In this document: positions 18,784-26,370 of the stretch, one piece after another
Layout of the letters: the number at the start of each line of letters is the position of its first letter
Numbering within the stretch: the first letter of the stretch is position 1
From: JAHEEM01 sp036396795
Lineage (GTDB): Bacteria > Pseudomonadota > Gammaproteobacteria > Steroidobacterales > Rariloculaceae
Length of the DNA stretch: 64,000 bases
NCBI GenBank assembly: GCA_036396795.1
Contig: DASWKF010000017.1
Location: forward strand, 62,001-126,000
Direction of reading: 5' to 3'
The notes under the pieces: model-generated
The model's input: the letters and a program-made list of their open reading frames with translations, nothing else
Database searches by the model: none
Told to the model about the DNA's origin: nothing
Translations under genes and position numbers: made by a program

Positions 18784-19059
18784 ATGGCTCGTGATCTCGC
18801 CGAGTTACAGCAGCAAGTCATTGCGCAAGGCTATGCGTACGATTTCGGCGGCGTGCGAGGCTTGCAGCTGGACCTCGTCGCCACGGACCTGCGCTTGGTC
18901 GACTCCGTCTCGTTCGACTCGGGCACCGATCCCGGCGACGACGCGACCATGTACCTGATCGAGGTCGACGGCGAGAAGGGCTATCTGATCCTCTCGGACA
19001 GCTTCCACGTCGACCCGAGGAAAGCAGCGCTGGTCGACGCGTTGATCGCGAAGAGCTGA
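18784..19059 (+). CDS. Small hypothetical protein resembling a family often mislabelled phosphoribosylpyrophosphate synthetase
   Basis: 91 residues from ATG 18784. The pattern QGYAYDFG ... LRLVDSVSFD ... DPGDDATMYLIE ... EKGYLILS resembles a small, soluble alpha/beta family of about 90-100 residues. Databases often give it the name of PRPP synthetase although it is far too short to be that enzyme. No catalytic residues stand out. It ends 3 bp before the GTG start of the GNAT gene, so the two are probably translated together. Confidence 0.6.
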   Translation: MARDLAELQQQVIAQGYAYDFGGVRGLQLDLVATDLRLVDSVSFDSGTDPGDDATMYLIEVDGEKGYLILSDSFHVDPRKAALVDALIAKS

Positions 19060-19062
19060 GCC

Positions 19063-19680
19063 GTGACGGAATTTCCACTGGGAGCGGTTGTCGCAGACAT
19101 CGCGCGGATGACTGAGCAGATGACCGCCGAGTGGCCGACCCTCGAAACGCGCAGGTTGGTCCTGCGGCCGTCCAGAGCCGAGGACTTCGACGCCTACGCC
19201 GAGTTCATGAGCGACGAGGAGTCGGCCCGGTTCGTCGGTGGCGTTCAGTCCCGGTCAGTCGCCTGGCGCGGCTTCCTGCAGATCGCAGGCGCCTGGCATC
19301 TGCAAGGGTTCTCGATGTTCTCCGTCATCTCCAAGTCCAGCGGCGAGTGGATCGGTCGCGTGGGTCCCTGGATGCCGGAAGGCTGGCCGGGCACGGAAGT
19401 CGGCTGGGGGATCGTCCGCAGTCACTGGAACCAGGGCTATGCAAGCGAGGCTGCCACTGCCTCGATCGACTGGGCGTTTGCGGAACTGGGTTGGGATGAA
19501 GTAATTCACGTTATCGAGCGGGGGAACGAGGCTTCGAGTGCCGTCGCGATCAAGCTCGGCTCTCGAAACCGAGGCCCGGGCCGGATGCCGCAGCCCCATG
19601 ACGACAAGGTCGTCGACATTTGGGGCCAGACGAAGCAAGAGTGGCAAGAGCGAAATCGCGGTCGCGCTTTAGGCGCCTGA
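19063..19680 (+). CDS. GNAT family N-acetyltransferase
   Basis: 205 residues from GTG 19063; ATG 19108 (MTEQM) is an equally sensible start. The RimJ/RimL-like pattern is seen: LETRRLVLRPSRAEDFDAY at the front, a middle segment WIGRVGPWMPEGWPGTEVGW, the acetyl-CoA loop region RSHWNQGYASEAATASIDWAF, and VIERGNEASSAVAIKLG. The family acetylates small molecules or protein N-termini using acetyl-CoA; substrate unknown. Confidence 0.8.
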   Translation: MTEFPLGAVVADIARMTEQMTAEWPTLETRRLVLRPSRAEDFDAYAEFMSDEESARFVGGVQSRSVAWRGFLQIAGAWHLQGFSMFSVISKSSGEWIGRVGPWMPEGWPGTEVGWGIVRSHWNQGYASEAATASIDWAFAELGWDEVIHVIERGNEASSAVAIKLGSRNRGPGRMPQPHDDKVVDIWGQTKQEWQERNRGRALGA

Positions 19681-19760
19681 GGGCTCGCCGTAGCGCGTTG
19701 CGGACGCGAGAATTTAATAGAATGAGGCCGTGGCGGCTCGTTGCCGTAAGGGGGAAAACG

Positions 19761-21356
19761 ATGTTTGCAGTTCGGACCCAGGGGAGCCGACTCGACGGCT
19801 TAAAAGCAGCCGCGGCGTCGGTCGTGGCGGCGCTGTTTGTTTGCGCCTGTCAACAACCGGCTACGAGTACGAACGAAACGGGCGCAGCGGCGGATCAGCC
19901 GCGCCAGATCAAGGTCATCACCTCGGGCGGCTTTACCAACGCCTTCGACATCCTCGCGCCGATTTTCGGGCAGGCGACGGGTATCGAGGTCGTTACCGCC
20001 TACGGTTCCTCCATGGGTGGCGGGCCGGATTCGATCCCGATGCGTTTGGACCGGGGCGAGCCCGCGGATCTCCTGATCTTCAACGACAGCGCGCTCGAGC
20101 TGCTCGATGAGGCGGGCCACATTCGAGCCGATACGCGCGTCGTTCTTGCGCGCGCGCTCATCGCGATGGCGGTGCGCAGCGGCGCGCCGAAACCGGACAT
20201 CAGCACGACGGAAGCCTTCGTCGACACCTTGCTGGCAGCCGAATCCATCGGTTATTCCGCGAGCGTCAGCGGGACGTACCTGTCGTCGGAGGTATTCCCA
20301 CGGCTTGGAATCTGGGAGGACATCGAAGCGAAGACGAGGCGCATCGTCACGGAAAGGGTGGCGAGCGTCGTTGCTCGCGGCGAGGTCGAGATCGGCTTTC
20401 AGCCCGTCAGTGAGCTGATGGGGGTCGTGGGCGCGGAGATTGTCGGGCCGATACCGGATGAGCTACAGCAGGTATCGACCTTCGTCGCCGTCATCACGGC
20501 GAACGCCGGGAATCCCGAGGACGCCGCAAGGCTCGCCGAGTTCTTGTCTTCCGAGGCCGTTGCGGCGATCGTCGAGTCGACGGGCTTGAGTGTGCCGCCG
20601 GCTCGGGACGCTACCGCAGCGTCAGATCAGTCCTCCTCGCAGGTCGAGGTCATCACGTCCGGCGGCTTCACGGCCGCCTTCGGCATCTTGGCGCCGATGT
20701 TCGAGCAGGCGACGGGCATCGAGGTCCTTGCCGCTTACGGCTCGTCGATGGGCGGCGGTCCCGAGTCCATCCCGGTGCGCCTTGCCAACGGCGAAACCTA
20801 CGACATCCTCATCATGAACAGGCCGCCGCTCGACGAGCTCGCCGAGGCCGGCAGCATACGCCCGGAAACGCGTATCGATCTGGGGCGCTCGCTAGTCGGC
20901 ATGGCGGTGCGCAGCGGCGCACCGAAACCGGATATCAGCACCAGGGAGGCGTTGATCGACACGCTGCTCGCGGCGGAGTCCATCGGCTATTCGGCCAGCG
21001 TCAGCGGGACTTATCTGTCGTCGGTCGTGTTTCCCGAGCTCGGCGTCTGGGAAGCGATCGAGCCGAAGACCAAGCGCATCTTCACCGAGAGAGTGGCGAG
21101 CGTCGTCGCTCGCGGCGAGGTCGAGATCGGATTTCAGCAGATCAGCGCGATCCTGCCGGTCGAGGGCGCGGATTTCGCCGGAACGATTCCCGACGAGCTG
21201 CAAGAGGTCGCGTTCTTCTCGGCCGGCATCATGCAGGATGCGGAAAATCCCCGGGATGCCCAGCGGCTGTTGGAGTTCCTAGCCTCGGCGGCCGTGGCCG
21301 GCGTCATCGAGTCGACGGGATTGGGCCCCGTGGTCGCGGGCGGCGGAGGCGAATGA
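19761..21356 (+). CDS. Tandem-domain ModA-like periplasmic substrate-binding protein
   Basis: 531 residues from ATG 19761 with AAGGGGG upstream. After a signal sequence (SVVAALFVCACQQP, possibly a lipobox) come two complete copies of one binding domain, starting near residues 51 and 296. Each copy has VITSGGFT-AF, ATGIEV, YGSSMGGGP-SIP, SGAPKPDIST and GTYLSS. The layout matches type-2 periplasmic binding proteins of the molybdate/ModA class. ABC transport partners are absent nearby, so it may act as a sensor or scavenger rather than in transport. Substrate unknown; the ligand residues cannot be read by eye. Confidence 0.8.
   Translation: MFAVRTQGSRLDGLKAAAASVVAALFVCACQQPATSTNETGAAADQPRQIKVITSGGFTNAFDILAPIFGQATGIEVVTAYGSSMGGGPDSIPMRLDRGEPADLLIFNDSALELLDEAGHIRADTRVVLARALIAMAVRSGAPKPDISTTEAFVDTLLAAESIGYSASVSGTYLSSEVFPRLGIWEDIEAKTRRIVTERVASVVARGEVEIGFQPVSELMGVVGAEIVGPIPDELQQVSTFVAVITANAGNPEDAARLAEFLSSEAVAAIVESTGLSVPPARDATAASDQSSSQVEVITSGGFTAAFGILAPMFEQATGIEVLAAYGSSMGGGPESIPVRLANGETYDILIMNRPPLDELAEAGSIRPETRIDLGRSLVGMAVRSGAPKPDISTREALIDTLLAAESIGYSASVSGTYLSSVVFPELGVWEAIEPKTKRIFTERVASVVARGEVEIGFQQISAILPVEGADFAGTIPDELQEVAFFSAGIMQDAENPRDAQRLLEFLASAAVAGVIESTGLGPVVAGGGGE
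19908..21356 (+). repeat. In-frame tandem duplication, period 735 bp
   Basis: Two copies (about 19908-20642 and 20643-21356) encode the two binding domains. Several blocks stay nearly identical in DNA, for example the stretch at 20169 and the one exactly 735 bp later at 20904, so the duplication is recent or kept alike by gene conversion. Confidence 0.85.
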
Positions 21357-21414
21357 TCGCTGCCGGTTCAAAAGACTCTTTCGAAGATTCAAAAACTACA
21401 AGTAAGGAGTCCAT

Positions 21415-21846
21415 ATGTTCGTGAACTATCGAGTACTTTTGCCTTTGAGCCTGGCCATTTTCGTTCTGGGCCTGGTGCTGGGTAATATCAACCCGGTTGC
21501 CGCCCAATCGTCCGATCGAGTGTTCGAGCTTCGGACCTACACCGCCGCTCCGGGGCGCCTCGACGCGCTGCATGCGCGCTTCGCCGAATACACGATTCAG
21601 CTTTTCGAGCGGCACGGCATGACGAATATCGGCTACTTCAGCCCGCAGGACGGCCCGCTTTCGGAGAGCACATTGATTTACCTGCTCGCGCACGACAGCC
21701 GTGAGGCGGCCGAGGCGAGCTGGGCGGCTTTCCGGGCGGATCCGGAGTGGCAAAGCGTCGCGGAGGAGACTCAGCGCGACGGCCGCATCGTCGAGAAGGT
21801 CGAGAGCGTATTCTTGGATCCGACGAGCTACTCGCGGATGAGATAG
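21415..21846 (+). CDS. Exported NIPSNAP family protein
   Basis: 143 residues from ATG 21415 behind AAGGAG. A signal peptide (LPLSLAIFVLGLVLG ... NPVAAQ) precedes a NIPSNAP domain: VFELRTYTAAPGRLDALHARF at the front, then GYFSPQDGPLSESTLIYLLAH and AFRADPEWQSV. The fold is a dimeric alpha+beta barrel; function in bacteria is unknown. It starts 58 bp after the tandem binding protein and precedes another small barrel protein. Confidence 0.82.
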   Translation: MFVNYRVLLPLSLAIFVLGLVLGNINPVAAQSSDRVFELRTYTAAPGRLDALHARFAEYTIQLFERHGMTNIGYFSPQDGPLSESTLIYLLAHDSREAAEASWAAFRADPEWQSVAEETQRDGRIVEKVESVFLDPTSYSRMR

Positions 21847-21899
21847 ACGGAAACATCGACAAGAAAGAGACTCATGTTTGGTCACTATGGAGAACAACA

Positions 21900-22175
21900 A
21901 TGCCAAGAGTATTGGCTACGGCGACGGTCGAGGATTCGGCGAAGTGGGAGGAGAGCTTCCGGACTCATAAGAAGCTTTTCAAGAAGTATTCCGCGACGGC
22001 AATTCACTATACGTCGACGCCCGACAACCAGATTGCTATCTACTGGCGCGTCAAGAACCTCGACAAATTCTTCGCGGGCACGGAGATGCCCGAAACGGTG
22101 GAAGCGATGGCGTTCGACGGCGTGAGGCGCGATACGGTGAAGTTCTTCGTGCTGGACAAGAAATTCAACCTCTAG
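21900..22175 (+). CDS. Small dimeric alpha+beta-barrel-like protein (cyclase/monooxygenase type)
   Basis: 91 residues from ATG 21900; the longer frame upstream overlaps the NIPSNAP gene. Sequence pattern (RVLATATVEDSAKWEESFRTH ... IHYTSTPDNQIAIYWRVKNLDKF) fits the ferredoxin-like fold of small cyclases and antibiotic-biosynthesis monooxygenases. No signal peptide, so probably cytoplasmic. No catalytic residue can be assigned. It sits 53 bp after NIPSNAP, another barrel of this fold class. Confidence 0.6.
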   Translation: MPRVLATATVEDSAKWEESFRTHKKLFKKYSATAIHYTSTPDNQIAIYWRVKNLDKFFAGTEMPETVEAMAFDGVRRDTVKFFVLDKKFNL

Positions 22176-22283
22176 CCCGTGACGGCAGATGAGCGACGGT
22201 CGCCCGCCGAAGGCGATCGTTGACGGGGCGGGAACGGAAAAAGCTATCGACAGCGAAGAACGGATAGAAGCCGGGGGACGGCG

Positions 22284-22661
22284 ATGAAACCGACACGATA
22301 CTCCTTGGGCATCGGCATGCTTGCAACCTTCGTCTGGGCTTTGCCCCTGTGGGCGCACCACTCTCACGGCAACTATCAACGAACCGACTGGGTTCATCTC
22401 GAGGGCACCGTGAAGCAGGTGCACTGGATGAATCCGCATAGCTGGATCTACCTAGAGGTCATGGACGGCGACGGTCAGCCGGCGATTTGGGCGCTTGAGG
22501 GCGCGAGCGTGGTGACGCTCAGGCGCAATGGCTGGACAGCGGAAAGCCTCGAAGCCGGCGATGAGCTTTCCGTCAGGTGCCACGCGCTCAAGGACGGCTC
22601 GAGGGGCTGTTTGCTCGGATTCATCGTAACCGCACCGGGAGTCGAAAAGGAATTCGACTAG
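22284..22661 (+). CDS. DUF6152 family exported protein
   Basis: 125 residues from ATG 22284. The signal peptide ends PLWA and the predicted mature protein begins His25-His26. The core reads LEGTVKQVHWMNPHSWIYLEV, with the NPH motif shared by all five DUF6152 copies in this window. A beta-rich small domain follows (WALEGASVVTLRRNGW, GDELSV). The C-terminal half has two Cys (CHALKDGSRGC). Function of the family is unknown. Neighbours are small exported proteins on the same strand. Confidence 0.8.
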   Translation: MKPTRYSLGIGMLATFVWALPLWAHHSHGNYQRTDWVHLEGTVKQVHWMNPHSWIYLEVMDGDGQPAIWALEGASVVTLRRNGWTAESLEAGDELSVRCHALKDGSRGCLLGFIVTAPGVEKEFD

Positions 22662-22693
22662 GCCGGTTGGTCCGAGCCTTTTCGGAGATCAAC

Positions 22694-23338
22694 ATGCCAA
22701 AGCCAAGACTTCTCGTGCTCGTAGCGTTGTCGCTTGCTTCAACGGCGTCACTCCCCCAGGACTGGACCAAGTACGTCAACCTGGCGGACCGATTCATCGT
22801 CAATTTTCCGGCCGAGCCCGAGGTTCAAGAGACGACCTATGTCTCGGAGTACGAGGCGATGCTCCGCGCGCGCGTCTACACGGCCGACGACGGCGTGGGG
22901 CGTTACTCCGTCACGGTGGTCGATTACACGAACGTCGAGGCGGCGCTGCGGGCGCGGCCCGACCAAGACTACCGTGGCGACGACCTGGCCGGGGACGTGC
23001 TCGGCTCGATCGCCTACGCCGCCTGGAGCTTCCGCAAGCGCGGCGGGGAAGTCACCTACGATGCCTGGGCGGCCGTAGACCGGATTGCAGGGCACCAGCT
23101 ACAGATCACCAACCCGAATCAATCACGCACCTTCGTCGGCATCTATCTGCACGACAGCCGGCTGTATGTCCTCGAAGCCACGGTGCCTCAGGGGTGGCCG
23201 CCGCCGGGGCACTTTCAGCAGTCGCTGGGTATCCTCGATGCCGAAGGCAAGCGGGTTCGCTATGACCTCGACGTCGACGGCAACAGGACACGCGTCGAGA
23301 CTTCTTACGAGTGGACCGGCAGCGACGAGCCGGAATAG
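22694..23338 (+). CDS. Hypothetical exported protein
   Basis: 214 residues from ATG 22694, 32 bp after the DUF6152 gene. Signal peptide (LLVLVALSLASTASLPQ) then a domain with NLADRFIVNFPAEPEV, YSVTVVDYTN, RTFVGIYLHDSRLYVLEATVP, which looks like a beta-sheet-rich lipocalin or Mog1-like fold (impression only). No enzyme motif. Probably co-transcribed with the surrounding plus-strand genes. Confidence 0.6.
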   Translation: MPKPRLLVLVALSLASTASLPQDWTKYVNLADRFIVNFPAEPEVQETTYVSEYEAMLRARVYTADDGVGRYSVTVVDYTNVEAALRARPDQDYRGDDLAGDVLGSIAYAAWSFRKRGGEVTYDAWAAVDRIAGHQLQITNPNQSRTFVGIYLHDSRLYVLEATVPQGWPPPGHFQQSLGILDAEGKRVRYDLDVDGNRTRVETSYEWTGSDEPE

Positions 23339-23354
23339 CAGCGGAGGAACGACA

Positions 23355-23711
23355 ATGCCGATGGAGCACTACAAAGGCGGCTGCCAGTGCGGCGCCGTCG
23401 TCTACGAGGCCGATATCGATCTCGACAAGACTGTGACCTGCAACTGCTCGCGCTGCCAGAGGCTCGGCTCGGTGCTGGCGTTCACGCCGCGGGACAATTT
23501 CACCCTGCTGTGCGGCGAAGATGACCTGACCGAGTATTTGTTCAACAGGAAGAAGATTCGACATCTGTTCTGCAGGACCTGCGGCATCGAAAGCTTCGCC
23601 TACGGCCAAATGCCCGACGGCTCGCCGATCGCGGCCGTCAACGTCAACTGCCTGGAGGGCGTGGAGCCGCGCTCGCTGCAACCCAAGCACGTCGACGGCC
23701 GCAGCTACTGA
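23355..23711 (+). CDS. GFA / CENP-V domain protein (zinc-binding)
   Basis: 118 residues from ATG 23355. The two zinc-site sets are visible: GGCQCGAVVY, CNCSRCQRLG and FCRTCGIESF. This is the fold of glutathione-dependent formaldehyde-activating enzyme, although most small bacterial members have no proven activity. Cytoplasmic. It is the last plus-strand gene before the convergent TonB receptor. Confidence 0.85.
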   Translation: MPMEHYKGGCQCGAVVYEADIDLDKTVTCNCSRCQRLGSVLAFTPRDNFTLLCGEDDLTEYLFNRKKIRHLFCRTCGIESFAYGQMPDGSPIAAVNVNCLEGVEPRSLQPKHVDGRSY

Positions 23712-23785
23712 GCAGGCGCCGGCCCGGCAAGCTCGCGGGAGTTCCGGCCGGTCATCGCATCGCGGCCGAGGCTCGATGCAATGAG

Positions 23786-25828
23786 CTAAAAGAGCGCGCG
23801 CATGCCGAGCAGGTAGTTTCGCCCGGGCAAGGGCGCGACGTCCTTGACCAGCGAGGTATGCCTGCGGGCATCCTCATCGGATAGGTTCATGCCCTTCAAA
23901 AAGAAGCTCAGCTGCGGCCCGCCGGAGGACGGCAGCGTCCAGTTGACGTCGGCGTTGACCATCGTGTAGCCCGCGGTCGGCTCCTCGAACGGCGCGGTGT
24001 CGTCCTGATCGTCATAGCGTGCCGACTCGAGACCGATGTGCAGCTGATCGGTGTGGTACTGCAAGCGCGCGCCGATTCTGAGTGGCGGCAGCCGCGGCAG
24101 GTTCTCTCCCGAGTCGAGCTCACCCCTGACGGTATCGGCATACAGGCGCAGATCGAGCTCGCCGCCGCCGATCTGCGCGATCGGCGCGAACAGCTCGGCT
24201 TCCAGACCCGTGACCTCGGCGTCTTCCTGGAAGTACTCGAATATCGGCAGCTCCGATTCAAGATCCTCCGTGCCCGTGTCCCTCAGGAAGATGAAATCGG
24301 CAAAGCTCGTGTAGAACGCCGTGATGGACCATGTCACCTGACCTGAGGTCTTGCGCAAGCCGATATCCATGTGCCGCGAGGTCTCCGTGCCCAGAGACGG
24401 GTCGCCGACCTCGAAAGTGCTCGAGGCGAGATGCGGGCCGTTGGCGAAGAGCTCTTCGGCCACGGGCAAGCGCTCGGCGACCGCAAAGTGCAGGGCGAGG
24501 GCGTAGTCGTCGGAAAGCCTGCGGATCGCCGCCAGCGAAATGCTGGCTGCCGTGTCGCTGACATCCGGCGACCCCTCCGAAGGCTGGTGCTCCTGGTTCT
24601 CGAGCCGGCCGCCCAGGGACAACGTCCAGTCGTCGAAGTCGCGCTGCTCGAGGATGAACAAGCCGAGCGTCGTCGTGTCGACGGGCGGAATGAACGCTTC
24701 CTCGCCGACGGCCGAGAACTCACGCTCGCCGAACTGCACGCCGAAAGCGCCGTCCCATTCGCCCCAGGGTTGGTGGAGGAATTCCAGCCGGCCTTCATAG
24801 GCCTGGTTTTCGAACAAGGTTCCCGTTTCGGCGCCTTCGAGCTCCTGGTGCTCGTAGTCGTTGACGCCGATGCGCAAATTGACCGCATCGAGCGCGCCGG
24901 TCAGGCTCGTCCAACCTGCCTTGACGTCGAAGCGCGTTTGCTGCAGGTCGACGTGGACGACCTCTTCCTCCTCTTCCTCGCCGGGCAGGGGCTCCTCTTC
25001 CTCGTGATGATGGCCGGGGATGCCGTAGAGCGTGTCGAAGCCGCTCACCGAAACGCCGAAGAACGCATTGTCACCGAACCACGTGCCGCCGACCGAGGCG
25101 CTCGCGGTCTCGACGGCGCTGTTCTCGAGTATTCCGAAGGTGTGCTCCTCTTCTTCTTCCTCTTCTTCGCCCTCGCGATGCACCTCGGCTTCGCCGGGAA
25201 TCTCGTAGTCATCCGCATCGCGCTTGAGCGCGTCGACATGCCAGGCGAACGAGTCGTTGCCGCCGTCGAGGCGCACGGCACCGGTGCGGTCGTCGGCGAC
25301 GGTGTCGCCGCGGATCTCGAAGCCGGCCTCGAGCCCGTCCTCGGGCGCGGCTTCGGGGATGCGGTTCGTGACCGTGTTGACGATGCCGCCGACGGCGCCG
25401 CTGCCGTACAGGAGTGTCGTCGGGCCCCTAAAGATCTCGATCTGCTCGGCGACCAACGGATCGACGCTCACGGCGTGGTCGACGCTGACGGTGGAGACGT
25501 CCAGCGAATCGATGCCGTCCTCCATCATCTTGACTCGGGCGCCGGCGAGGCCGCGAATGATCGGCCGCGACGAGCCTGCGCCGAAAGCGCTGGCCGACAT
25601 GCCGAGCTGGCCGGCGAGCGTCTCGCCGAGGTTGGTGCTCTGCACACGCTGCAATTCTTCTCCACCGATCACAGTGACCGACTGGGCGAATTCCGCCACC
25701 GTTTGCTCGAGCGGTGAGGCGACGACTCGAATTTCCTCGAGGTCGTGCTGCGCGTATAGCGTCGACGGCAACGACATCGCGACGACCGACAACAACTGCC
25801 GGCGTCTGCTTTTATCCATAATGTTCAT
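23786..25828 (-). CDS. TonB-dependent outer-membrane receptor, ZnuD-like
   Basis: 680 residues from ATG 25828. Signal peptide, then plug domain (about 35-150) with VTVIGGEEL, RPIIRGLAGARVKMMEDG, DHAVSVDPLVAEQIEIFRGP and LLYGSGAVGGIVN, a close match to ZnuD-type zinc receptors. The barrel ends GRNYLLGMRALF. Two acidic/His-rich extracellular segments lie near residues 216-228 (a run of eight Glu ending EEH) and 271-291 (HHHEEEE, then EEEEEE), suited to catching metal ions. Zinc is the likely substrate by similarity. It lies 82 bp downstream of a small Cys/His protein on the same strand. Confidence 0.85.
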   Translation of the reverse strand: MNIMDKSRRRQLLSVVAMSLPSTLYAQHDLEEIRVVASPLEQTVAEFAQSVTVIGGEELQRVQSTNLGETLAGQLGMSASAFGAGSSRPIIRGLAGARVKMMEDGIDSLDVSTVSVDHAVSVDPLVAEQIEIFRGPTTLLYGSGAVGGIVNTVTNRIPEAAPEDGLEAGFEIRGDTVADDRTGAVRLDGGNDSFAWHVDALKRDADDYEIPGEAEVHREGEEEEEEEEHTFGILENSAVETASASVGGTWFGDNAFFGVSVSGFDTLYGIPGHHHEEEEPLPGEEEEEEVVHVDLQQTRFDVKAGWTSLTGALDAVNLRIGVNDYEHQELEGAETGTLFENQAYEGRLEFLHQPWGEWDGAFGVQFGEREFSAVGEEAFIPPVDTTTLGLFILEQRDFDDWTLSLGGRLENQEHQPSEGSPDVSDTAASISLAAIRRLSDDYALALHFAVAERLPVAEELFANGPHLASSTFEVGDPSLGTETSRHMDIGLRKTSGQVTWSITAFYTSFADFIFLRDTGTEDLESELPIFEYFQEDAEVTGLEAELFAPIAQIGGGELDLRLYADTVRGELDSGENLPRLPPLRIGARLQYHTDQLHIGLESARYDDQDDTAPFEEPTAGYTMVNADVNWTLPSSGGPQLSFFLKGMNLSDEDARRHTSLVKDVAPLPGRNYLLGMRALF

Positions 25829-25910
25829 GACTCGTTTCCCTTGATACTCGTCGGATGACTAAACACCTCGCGGTCGGAACCCGAGGCGAATCATTCAAAG
25901 ACAGGAGAAT

Positions 25911-26201
25911 TTAAGAAACGAAAGGCGGTGCGCGGGCGCGGTGATGCTCGGCTTGACGCGTTGCGAAGAAAACAGGCTGAAATTCGAGCGGCTGCGCGGA
26001 GGCTGCGAGCGCGAGGGCCTGAGCGAGGTTGGCGACATTGGCGCTGCCGAAGGTCGAGATGCTCAGGCAGATCGCGCAAGGCGCCTCCTGCGAATGGCTG
26101 TCGAGGTCGACGTGGCTCAAGACCGTAGTCTGGGCAGCGACGAACAGCGCCACCAGCACGGCCTTGTAGAGGATGCCTCTTGAATAGCGTTTGCTGCTCA
26201 C
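25911..26201 (-). CDS. Small DUF2946-like membrane/exported protein beside the zinc receptor
   Basis: 96 residues from GTG 26201. One N-terminal hydrophobic segment (LYKAVLVALFVAAQTTVL) is followed by a His/Asp/Cys cluster: SHVDLDSHSQEAPCAICL, able to bind metal. The pattern resembles DUF2946/DUF2607-type proteins that often precede metal-related TonB receptors. It sits immediately upstream of the ZnuD-like gene, so a shared promoter above 26201 is likely; a TAATAT box is present there, but I could not find a Zur-like palindrome. Confidence 0.6.
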   Translation of the reverse strand: MSSKRYSRGILYKAVLVALFVAAQTTVLSHVDLDSHSQEAPCAICLSISTFGSANVANLAQALALAASAQPLEFQPVFFATRQAEHHRARAPPFVS

Positions 26202-26370
26202 TCGGTAAAACCTACGCGTGAAGCGCTGACGATCACATTCCGGGCGCCATATTAGCTTGGCCCAGGGGCCCCGAGCGAGTCAATAAGCAAAAAACGCTGT
26301 ACAGGCATAGCCTTGACGGCCTCGGCGCGCGCTATCGTGGGCTGCATCGGGTCCTTACAATAGCAGCCAA

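Noticed and set aside
24371..25717. 448-residue plus-strand frame opposite the TonB receptor
   Set aside because: The minus strand gives a complete plug and barrel; the plus frame has no recognisable domain.
26202..26330. Possible Zur box upstream of the zinc-receptor operon
   Set aside because: No inverted repeat of Zur type was found; only a lone TAATAT box without a spaced -35.
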